From contig CALSMD010000008.1 of NCBI GenBank assembly GCA_943787365.1, forward strand, positions 61,032-125,031: a DNA stretch of 64,000 nt. The letters are read 5' to 3'. Each line of letters begins with the position of its first letter. The stretch's first letter is position 1. The DNA is from an uncultured Flavobacteriaceae bacterium. Lineage in GTDB: Bacteria; Bacteroidota; Bacteroidia; Flavobacteriales; Flavobacteriaceae. Below the pieces are notes generated by a model, which was not told where the DNA came from, ran no database searches, and was given only the letters and a program-made list of their open reading frames with translations. The position numbers were made by a program, and so were the translations under genes. Of the stretch, positions 53,928-64,000 are shown in pieces.

Positions 53928-56900
53928 ACAATTTCAGCGATACCGTCTCAAACAATTTGTGGAGGTACTGAATTTGTGACCACAACTTTTGTTTCTGATG
54001 TGACCGGCGTAAGTTATACATGGGTTTTGACCAATGCAGGGATTCCAACTCAAATTACAGACTATCCTTCTCCTAGTGGGACTGGGAATATTACAGGGGT
54101 TGTGATTCAGAATACAGGATCAGACGCTTATACTTTAATCTATGACATATCCGTTAATTACGAAGGATGTCCAGGAAATACTGAACAATTCAGCATTACT
54201 GTAGAACCAGCGCCAAGCGTTAATTTTGATATTTTAGATCAAAGTGTTTGTTCAGGTGGGACATCGCTTCAAGTGAATTTAGATTCAGACACGTCTCCTG
54301 TAGATATTTCATGGAACATAGATCCTAGCATATATCCAGCGATTACAGGGATAACTACTAATAATGGAACGAATGTAATCCCAGCTTTTAACTTGACTAA
54401 TTCTGGGTCAGAACCAGTTGTTTTAGTTTTCAGTGCTGAGGCTGTTACCACTTCTGCTGGAGCTTGTCCTGGAAGTCCAGTATTGTATTCAATTACTGTG
54501 AATCCAGCAGCTGAAATGGATGCTGTAACTAATTTTGTTTATTGTGATGGCGAAGACACTCAAGAAATTACGTTTTCGACTTCTATAACTGAAGGAACCA
54601 CAGAATATAACTGGGTAATTGACACTAATATTGGATTAACCCCATTGACTGGAACTGGACCAATACCTTCATTTGTTGCAGAAAATAACTCGAATGATCC
54701 TATTATAGCGACTGTGACTGTCGATCCCGTTTTTTCAAATGTTACAGACCCGACGGTTGAATGTGATGGAGTTCAACGAACTTTTACAATCACTATTAAC
54801 CCATCACCACAAATTACTAATACTGAAAACAGTCAAACTATTTGTTCTGAAGAACCGTCAACTTTGGTGGAATGGACTAGCTCTGTTGTGAATGGAACTC
54901 CAACCTCTTACACCTGGACGTTTGTGTCAGCGACAACAGGCTTGTCAGGATTTTCAACAAGCCCAGGTACTGGAGATTTACCAGTATTTACAAACTTAGC
55001 CAACGCTTCAAATGCTATAGGAGAATTGGTTTATGAAGTGATTCCATCGTCTTTAGGTTGTACAGGTTTACCTTTTGAATACACTATTTTTATAAATCCA
55101 GTAATCGCAATTACAAATGCAGAAACTTCACAAACTATGTGTAGCGAAGATACTTCTTCTGCTGTTGTCTTGGAAAACACAAATGCGGCATTGGCTGTAG
55201 ATTACAATTGGGAATTGGATTTAAGTACAGTACCAGCAGGTACAACAGGACTTGAAATTAATGGTGTAGGAAATTTACCTGCAATGACCGTAGAAATTAC
55301 AGACCCTGCAACGGCTAATATTGATTACATAATAACACCAGTTTTTGATGGCTGTGACGGCACACCATTTACTTATACGCTTACTGTAGATCCGCGACCA
55401 ATAATGGATCCTATTTTACCACAAACTATTTGTGGAAGCACTGCTTTTACAACACCAATCCTTGGGGCAGATGTTGTAGGGACTGTTTTTAGTTGGGAAT
55501 TATTAGATGTCGCAAATATCCCAGTTACAATAACAGCTTATCCAACAGACATAACTCAACCTTTAGTTGGAGGTACTATTTTTAATTCTGGAACATCTGC
55601 ATACACACTGACTTACGAATTTACACCAAGTTTTAATGGCTGTGATGGTCTGCCAGTATCTTTTGAGATCACTATCAATCCATCGCCAATTGTAGTGTTA
55701 AGCTTAGATAATCAAGAAGTTTGTTCTGGTTCAACAACCCAATCTTTCACTGCAAGTTCAGATACAGATCCTTCAACGACTTACCAATGGAATGTTGTTA
55801 GTAACGCATCTGCCTTGGACGGAGCAGATCCAGTTTCAGGTACTACAAATACGATTCCATCATTTACAGTAACTAATGGTGGCACAACTCCTATTGATAT
55901 AGAAATTGAGGTTATAGCTTCAACATCAGGAATAACTGTGTGTCCAGGAATCCCAACAGTTCATACAATTACCGTTGTTCCCGATCCAACAGTCACTATT
56001 GAATCAGCAGCTCCAACTCCAATTTGTATAGATGGCACCATTTCTGATATCGAAGTAAGCACTACAGGCGGTACCGGCAGCGTATCTTACGACTGGTACA
56101 TTTCCGACGTGGCAGGAACCTTAATAAGCATTCATCCAAACAGCACAGACTCAGCAACCTTTAATCCGGGAGTTTTCACAACGGCAGGAGAATTTCATTT
56201 TGTAGCCGTTGCTAATTTTGATGGCAGTGGTTGTGATCAGGCACCAAGTTTAGTCGTCACAGTTGAAGTTGTAAATGACCCAGTATTAACCGCACCCCTT
56301 TCCACTCAGACCATTTGTGAAAACAGTACACCCACGGATTTAGAAGTGATTGCAACTGGAGGCACCGGAACCTATAGTTACCAGTGGTTTTCAAACACCA
56401 CCAACACCACTACAGGCAGCACCTTACTAACAGGCGCTACCACTTCCATACACACACCAGCTACAACCCCACCAGGTACCGTTTACTATTACTGTGTAGT
56501 CACTACCGACGCCTCTGGATGTGAAACAACAAGTTCTTTATCCGAAGTAATAGTCAATGAAGGTCCTTCAATAAGTCAAGAGCCACTCGCCACACAAACC
56601 GTTTGTTTGGATGGCATTACCACCCCATTAGAAGTTGATTATATTAATGGAGTAGGCACACCAACCTATCAGTGGTATTCATCAGGTTTAACATGTGACA
56701 CCAGCGATTTAAGCAATCCAATTCTTGGAGAAACTACTAATACATTTACTCCACCAAGTTTTCCAGTTAGTTCTATCAATTACTTTGCTGTATTGACATT
56801 TGCAGATGGAGGATGTGATCCAATTGTATCAGCCTGTGCATTGGTTACCGTTGTTCCCGATCCAACAGTCACTATTGAATCAGCAGCTCCAACTCCAATT

Positions 56901-59900
56901 TGTATAGATGGCACCATTTCCGATATCGAAGTAAGCACTACAGGCGGTACCGGCAGCGTATCTTACGACTGGTACATTTCCGACGTGGCAGGAACCTTAA
57001 TAAGCATTCACCCAAACAGCACAGACTCAGCAACCTTTAATCCGGGAGTTTTCACAACGGCAGGAGAATTTTATTTTGTAGCCGTTGCTAATTTTGATGG
57101 CAGTGGTTGTGATCAGGCCCCAAGTTTAGTCGTCACAGTTGAAGTTGTAAATGACCCAGTATTAACCGCACCCCTTTCCACTCAGACCATTTGTGAAAAC
57201 AGTACACCCACGGATTTAGAAGTGATTGCAACTGGAGGCACCGGAACCTATAGTTACCAGTGGTTTTCAAACACCACCAACACCACTACAGGCAGCACCT
57301 TACTAACAGGCGCTACCACTTCCATACACACACCAGCTACAACCCCACCAGGTACCGTTTACTATTACTGTGTAGTCACTACCGACGCCTCTGGATGTGA
57401 AACAACAAGTTCTTTATCCGAAGTAATAGTCAATGAAGGTCCTTCAATAAGTCAAGAGCCACTCGCCACACAAACCGTTTGTTTGGATGGCATTACCACC
57501 CCATTAGAAGTTGATTATATTAATGGAGTAGGCACACCAACCTATCAGTGGTATTCATCAGGTTTAACATGTGACACCAGCGATTTAAGCAATCCAATTC
57601 TTGGAGAAACTACTAATACATTTACTCCACCAAGTTCTCCAGTTAGTTCTATCAATTACTTTGCTGTATTGACATTTGCAGATGGAGGATGTGATCCAAT
57701 TGTATCAGCCTGTGCATTGGTTACCGTTGTTCCCGATCCAACAGTCACTATTGAATCAGCAGCTCCAACTCCAATTTGTATAGATGGCACCATTTCTGAT
57801 ATCGAAGTAAGCACTACAGGCGGTACCGGCAGCGTATCTTACGACTGGTACATTTCCGACGTGGCAGGAACCTTAATAAGCATTCATCCAAACAGCACAG
57901 ACTCAGCAACCTTTAATCCGGGAGTTTTCACAACGGCAGGAGAATTTCATTTTGTAGCCGTTGCTAATTTTGATGGCAGTGGTTGTGATCAGGCACCAAG
58001 TTTAGTCGTCACAGTTGAAGTTGTAAATGACCCAGTATTAACCGCACCCCTTTCCACTCAGACCATTTGTGAAAACAGTACACCCACGGATTTAGAAGTG
58101 ATTGCAACTGGAGGCACCGGAACCTATAGTTACCAGTGGTTTTCAAACACCACCAACACCACTACAGGCAGCACCTTACTAACAGGCGCTACCACTTCCA
58201 TACACACACCAGCTACAACCCCACCAGGTACCGTTTACTATTACTGTGTAGTCACTACCGACGCCTCTGGATGTGAAACAACAAGTTCTTTATCCGAAGT
58301 AATAGTCAATGAAGGCCCTTCAATAAGTCAACAGCCACTCGCCACACAAACCGTTTGTTTGGATGGCACTACCACCCCATTAGAAGTTGATTATATTAAT
58401 GGAGTAGGCACACCAACCTATCAGTGGTATTCATCAGGTTTAACATGTGACACCAGCGATTTAAGCAATCCAATTCTTGGAGAAACTACTAATACATTTA
58501 CTCCACCAAGTACTCCAGTTAGTTCTATCAATTACTTTGCTGTATTGACATTTGCAGATGGAGGATGTGATCCAATTAAATCAGCCTGTGCATTGGTTAC
58601 CGTTGTTCCCGATCCAACAGTCACTATTGAATCAGCAGCTCCAACTCCAATTTGTATAGATGGCACCATTTCCGATATCGAAGTAAGCACTACAGGCGGT
58701 ACCGGCAGCGTATCTTACGACTGGTACATTTCCGACGTGGCAGGAACCTTAATAAGCATTCACCCAAACAGCACAGACTCAGCAACCTTTAATCCGGGAG
58801 TTTTCACAACGGCAGGAGAATTTTATTTTGTAGCCGTTGCTAATTTTGATGGCAGTGGTTGTGATCAGGCCCCAAGTTTAGTCGTCACAGTTGAAGTTGT
58901 AAATGACCCAGTATTAACCGCACCCCTTTCCACTCAAACCATTTGTGAAAGCAGTACACCCACGGATTTAGAAGTGATTGCAACTGGAGGCACCGGAACC
59001 TATAGTTACCAGTGGTTTTCAAACACCACCAACACCACTACAGGCAGCACCTTACTAACAGGCGCTACCACTTCCATACACACACCAGCTACAACCCCAC
59101 CAGGTACCGTTTACTATTACTGTGTAGTCACTACCGACGCCTCTGGATGTGAAACAACAAGTTCTTTATCCGAAGTAATAGTCAATGAAGGCCCTTCAAT
59201 AAGTCAACAGCCACTCGCCACACAAACCGTTTGTTTGGATGGCACTACCACCCCATTAGAAGTTGATTATATTAATGGAGTAGGCACACCAACCTATCAG
59301 TGGTATTCATCAGGTTTAACATGTGACACCAGCGATTTAAGCAATCCAATTCTTGGAGAAACTACTAATACATTTACTCCACCAAGTTCTCCAGTTAGTT
59401 CTATCAATTACTTTGCTGTATTGACATTTGCAGATGGAGGATGTGATCCAATTGTATCAGCCTGTGCATTGGTTACCGTTGTTCCCGATCCAACAGTCAC
59501 TATTGAATCAGCAGCTCCAACTCCAATTTGTATAGATGGCACCATTTCTGATATCGAAGTAAGCACTACAGGCGGTACCGGCAGCGTATCTTACGACTGG
59601 TACATTTCCGACGTGGCAGGAACCTTAATAAGCATTCATCCAAACAGCACAGACTCAGCAACCTTTAATCCGGGAGTTTTCACAACGGCAGGAGAATTTC
59701 ATTTTGTAGCCGTTGCTAATTTTGATGGCAGTGGTTGTGATCAGGCACCAAGTTTAGTCGTCACAGTTGAAGTTGTAAATGACCCAGTATTAACCGCACC
59801 CCTTTCCACTCAGACCATTTGTGAAAACAGTACACCCACGGATTTAGAAGTGATTGCAACTGGAGGCACCGGAACCTATAGTTACCAGTGGTTTTCAAAC

Positions 59901-62900
59901 ACCACCAACACCACTACAGGCAGCACCTTACTAACAGGCGCTACCACTTCCATACACACACCAGCTACAACCCCACCAGGTACCGTTTACTATTACTGTG
60001 TAGTCACTACCGACGCCTCTGGATGTGAAACAACAAGTTCTTTATCCGAAGTAATAGTCAATGAAGGTCCTTCAATAAGTCAAGAGCCACTCGCCACACA
60101 AACCGTTTGTTTGGATGGCATTACCACCCCATTAGAAGTTGATTATATTAATGGAGTAGGCACACCAACCTATCAGTGGTATTCATCAGGTTTAACATGT
60201 GACACCAGCGATTTAAGCAATCCAATTCTTGGAGAAACTACTAATACATTTACTCCACCAAGTTTTCCAGTTAGTTCTATCAATTACTTTGCTGTATTGA
60301 CATTTGCAGATGGAGGATGTGATCCAATTGTATCAGCCTGTGCATTGGTGAATGTCGGAGAAATCCCTGTTATTGATGACGTACAAGTTATAATTTGCTC
60401 TGAAGCTAACTTTAATGTTTCACCAACAAATGGTGGTGGTATAAATGCAAACGATATTGTCCCAGCCACAACAGAATATACTTGGACCGTAGTTGCACCT
60501 GCTTTTATTAGTGGTGCCTCAGATAATTTAGTGCAAGCAGCTTCAATTTTTCAAACATTAGTAAATGCTACTAATACCGTCCAAGAAGTTGTTTATACAG
60601 TGACACCAATTTCTACAGCTATTGGGGAGTGTATTGGAGATTCATTTACAATTACTGTGTTTGTAAATCCAACACCAGCAATAGCTGATAAAACACTGAC
60701 ATTATGTTCAGAAGAACCGTTTAGTTTTACGGCATCTGGCGATGGATCTGCAGGTTCAGACACTGTCCCTGCCAATACAACCTATACTTGGACCGTTGTT
60801 GATAATCCAAATATTACAGGGGAAACAACTGACACTACGGGAACTCCTTCTCTAGATCAGACCCTTATAAACCAAACAAACACTCCACAATTGGTGGTTT
60901 ATACGATTACTCCAGAGTCCGATTTTGGATGTGTAGGCGATGAATTTACTCTTACGGTTACTGTAGATCCAGTCCCTTTTATTTTGGATACAGCGTTGGA
61001 GATTTGTAGTGGAGAAGCCTTTACAGTTACTCCTTTAAATGATGAGCCAACCGAAATTGTCCCTGCCAATACAACTTATACTTGGACAGTTTCCACTAAT
61101 GTAAATATTACGGGTGCATCTGATGTTACTGTAGGGGAAAATTTAATTAGCCAAACACTCATAAATATTAATCCATTAAATGTACCTGAAGATATCACTT
61201 ATACGGTCATTCCATTGAGTGGTGTCTGTGCAGGGTCTCCTTTTGAGGTTACTGTCACAGTGAAACCAAATCCACAAGTTTTTGTGTCAATTCCTGACCA
61301 AACAGCTTGTAGCGGTGATTTGTTTTCTCAGGTCGATTTCACTTCTAGTGTTCCAAATACAACCTATCAATACGATCTACTAGATCCAACTTTAGTACCA
61401 GCTGGTGTCTCAGGATATCTTGCAAATGTCACTGGTACAGGAGATTTCTTTCCAGCTCTAACACTTACGAATACTACGACCGATCCTTTTACACTTACAT
61501 ACTCAGTTGAACCTTTATCGGAAGGCTGTAACGGAACTCCTGTAACGTTTGATATCACAATCAACCCGAGTCCTGGTATTATTTTTAGTGAAACAGATCA
61601 AGAATTATGTGACTTAGGAACTTCAGTAGCGGTAACGCTTACATCCGCATCTCCTAATGTTAACATTCAGTGGTCAACAACAGTTCCACTAGGGTTGTTA
61701 GGAGTAGGAGTGTTAACGGGAACGGATGAAATTCCAGTTTATACATTGGATAACACTACGAATGCCCCCATTGATTTAGTGTTCACAGCATCTGCAACGA
61801 CCAATGACGCCTCGGCTTGTCCAGGAGCTGATTTCACATATACAATTACAGTAAATCCAACCACTACCATAGATGCGATTGGAGATCAGATTATATGTAG
61901 TAGAGACGGATTTACAGATGTATTTATTACATCTCCAACAACTCCTTTAGGGTCATTGACCTACGAATGGGAAGTGACTGCTGCTGGTCCAAGTTTAAGT
62001 GGGTTTACGCCTGATTCAGCAGGTCCAATTGCGTTTACAACGCCTATTTTAGGTGAAACGATTCTGAACGCTTCTAACCTTTCAGAAGATTTGGTTTACA
62101 CATTAACACCATTTTTTAATGGATGTGCAGGGGATACGCAGGAGTTTACAATCACTGTCAATCCAACACCAGAAATTTTTGCTATGATTGATACGATTTG
62201 TAGTGAAGACACTTTTGATGTCAATCCAATAAACGGCGATCCAACAGTTGCAACCATAGTCCCTGCAAATACAACGTATGTTTGGACTGTTGTTGATAAT
62301 CCTAACGTAGCAGGTGATTCAGATGAAGCCCTTCCACAAACAAGCATCAGTCAAACGTTAGTCAATGAGACCAATGTGACTCAGGATGTTGTGTACACAA
62401 TCACCCCAATTTCTGATTTAGGATGTGATGGACCGACGTTTGAACTAACGGTGACAGTTGAATCACGTCCAATAATTTCGGATAAAATAGATGGTATTTG
62501 TAGTGGAGACACATTTATAGTCACACCAACAGACAATGCACCTCTTGAAATTGTTCCAACCAATACATTGTACACATGGACGGTTGTTCCAGCTGCGGAT
62601 AATGCCTTTGTAACAGGATTTAGCGATGTGACAGTGCCAACGGCACCAATTAGTCAAACATTGATTAATCTATCAGACGATGTAAGAATCATTACCTATA
62701 TAGTAACACCAAGTTCAGGAACTTGTATCGGACTTCCATTTGAGTTAGAAGTTACCTTAAGTCCAAGGCCTTTTATTGAAGATGTAGTTGTAGATCCGAT
62801 TTGTAGTGAAGATACTTTTGTAGTTTCTCCACAAACAGGGGTGCCAAATACCAATATTGTAGTTCCAATAGGGACTACCTATACATGGACGGTGGTAGCC

Positions 62901-64000
62901 AATCCAAATGTGGATGGTGAAAGTGATGAAATCGTTCCTCAATCAGAAATCAGTCAAACACTTACAAACACAACTTCGGTAACTCAAACTATAGAATATA
63001 CGGTGACACCACTTTCAACTGGATGTGCAGGTTTAACATTCCAAGTGTTTGTAGATGTGAAACCACGACCATTCATTGTCGCTGGGCCACAAACACAGGA
63101 TACACAGTGTAGTGGAAGTCCTTTTGTAATTGCTCCACAAGATGGGGTGCCTACAGCGGATACAATTGTTCCAGTAGGAACGCAATATACATGGGTTATT
63201 TCTGTTGGAAACTCTAACTTAACAGGTTGGAGTGATCAATTGACTGCTGTAGATATAATAACGCAAACATTAACAAATTCGTCGAATACGCCTCAGCAAA
63301 TCATCTATTCAATCACACCCGAAGCAGATGGATGTGTAGGTCCAACATTTGATGCGGTCATTACAATAGAACCAAAGCCATTTGTTTCAAACGTAATCCA
63401 AGATTTATGTGATTCGACTTCTTATATATTAAGCCCAGTTAATGGTGTGTCACCTGATGCGACATCAATTATTCCTGATGTTACCTTATATACTTGGGGA
63501 GCGCCAACTGTAACAGGAGGTATAACTGGAGGGTCAGTAGGAGTGGACGAAGCCTTTTTTGATACTGGAGTTTTAGAAAATCCAACTACGAATTTTCAAA
63601 CGGCCGTGTTTACCATTACGCCTAATTACTATGTGCCATCCAATTTGACAACGCCTCAATGTATTGGTGATGCTTTTACAGTTACAATAACACTCTCACC
63701 ATCTCCAGAAATAAATGAAGTAATTACCAATATTGCGTGTAGTTTTAGTGCACTTTGTGAAGCGTCTATAGATATCAGCCCAGTAGGAATTGCACCTTTT
63801 ACATATAATTGGACCTCTTTAGAAGGCAATCCAATTGCCGATCCAACAGCAGAAGATATAGCAGACCTTTGTCCAGGAACCTATGAATTAGCAATTACAG
63901 ATAATTCAAACTGTACTTATATATTTCAATATCTAGTTGAACCACCAACACCAGTTGATTTCACACTAGAAAGACGCGTTGATATTTCCTGTAATAATGT
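53475..64000 (+). CDS. Giant surface protein, third frame segment (PKD-like array, 876-bp repeats, SprB repeat), open at window end
   Basis: About 3,500 codons are open without a stop from the second inserted G to the window edge. The segment contains PKD/Ig-like modules (53475-55970), five copies of a 292-residue unit (55980-60345), and then more PKD-like modules with the YTWTVV and SISQTL patterns. Just before the edge is a SprB-type repeat (PVGIAPFTYNWTS, then LCPGTYELAITDNSNCTY). Regular cysteine pairs occur in each module. The C-terminal sorting domain is off the window. It is probably a T9SS-exported adhesin for gliding or attachment. Both ends of this segment lie in the same frame, so no net further shift occurs. 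Confidence 0.88.
55980..56855 (+). repeat. 876-bp repeat unit 1
   Basis: This 292-residue unit comprises three Ig-like modules: one starting VTIESAAPTPICIDG, one with PLSTQTICENSTPTDLEV, and one with PLATQTVCLDGITTPLEV. By eye it is identical to unit 5 at every variable site compared. Confidence 0.93.
56856..57731 (+). repeat. 876-bp repeat unit 2
   Basis: It is the same length to the base. It differs from unit 1 at a handful of sites in the first module (ATTTCCG, ATTCAC, Tyr for His in GEFYF, CAGGCC) and has SSP for SFP in the third. Confidence 0.93.
57732..58607 (+). repeat. 876-bp repeat unit 3
   Basis: The first module is of unit 1 type. The third module has its own variants (GAAGGC, CAACAG, GGCACT, STP, and AAATC giving PIKSAC). 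Confidence 0.93.
58608..59483 (+). repeat. 876-bp repeat unit 4
   Basis: The first module is of unit 2 type. The third module is of unit 3 type in GAAGGC, CAACAG and GGCACT but of unit 2 type in SSP. Private changes are CAAACC and GAAAGC. It is therefore a mosaic of its neighbours. Confidence 0.93.
59484..60345 (+). repeat. 876-bp repeat unit 5 (last, truncated end)
   Basis: It appears identical to unit 1 up to GCATTGGT. There the repeat ends and a different PKD-like module follows (NVGEIPVIDDVQVIICSE). Confidence 0.92.

Noticed and set aside
55980..60345. CRISPR-like or satellite array.
   Set aside because: The units are 876 bases long, in frame and coding for Ig-like modules. There are no short repeat-spacer units.
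54269..62942. Several 60- to 83-residue minus-strand open frames within the giant gene (for example at 60284, 60593, 61367, 62096).
   Set aside because: They are antisense shadows of repetitive modules. Nearly identical shadows recur in each copy of a module, and none has a start context or protein-like composition.

Overview
The window looks like chromosomal DNA of a member of the Flavobacteriaceae (Bacteroidota), probably marine. The base composition is AT-rich, and ribosome binding sites are mostly absent. Several promoters fit the Bacteroidota sigma consensus (TTTG, 19 bases, TAnnTTTG). One secreted nuclease ends in a type IX secretion (T9SS) style sorting domain. A giant SprB/PKD-like surface protein fills the right end. 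Most of the first 49 kb is well-conserved housekeeping DNA. I saw no tRNA, rRNA, CRISPR array, insertion sequence or prophage.

Layout. Positions 1-3358 (minus strand) hold a kynurenine-type tryptophan degradation operon: kynU, KMO, a RidA-type deaminase and an aldehyde dehydrogenase cut by the window edge. From 3.4 to 14.9 kb are msrA, a coiled-coil protein with a degenerate zinc ribbon, a Nif3-like protein, lpxK, gapA, lipA, an Nramp-like transporter, an ECF sigma factor, a small Cys4 membrane protein, aquaporin, murB, an aminotransferase and a DUF1573 protein. From 15 to 24.3 kb are valS, then the minus-strand cluster rsfS-ftsH-LUD-cdsA-psd-ACBP, then birA, an SRPBCC protein and pyrE. From 24.3 to 32.2 kb are a Nudix hydrolase, a SulP transporter, coaD, ddl, a PASTA protein, an RluD-type synthase, yaaA, an RhlE-type helicase and a VF530 protein. 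From 32.3 to 36.4 kb are a TetR regulator with a palindromic operator and a bicarbonate module (SulP transporter, beta-carbonic anhydrase, DUF2490 protein).

The complete tryptophan biosynthesis operon trpEGDCFBA (minus strand, 44188 to 37878) follows. It is headed by a textbook attenuation region: a Bacteroidota promoter, an 18-codon leader peptide with three consecutive Trp codons, and an intrinsic terminator that ends at the trpE start codon. A glycosyltransferase gene trails the operon. From 44.4 to 49.4 kb are a YceI protein, a thioredoxin/rhodanese cluster, a nucleotidyltransferase, a T9SS-type endonuclease and a repeat protein.

From 49639 to the window end runs one giant repetitive surface-protein gene, still open at base 64000. 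It contains a 615-bp unit in three copies and an 876-bp unit in five nearly identical copies. The second and third 615-bp units each carry the same extra G. This breaks the gene into three reading frames, although all three remain open and conserved. If the extra bases are real, gain or loss of this 616-bp unit would switch the frame of more than 10 kb of downstream coding sequence. The alternative is a repeat-related assembly or sequencing error. This region and the trp attenuator are the two places most worth checking.
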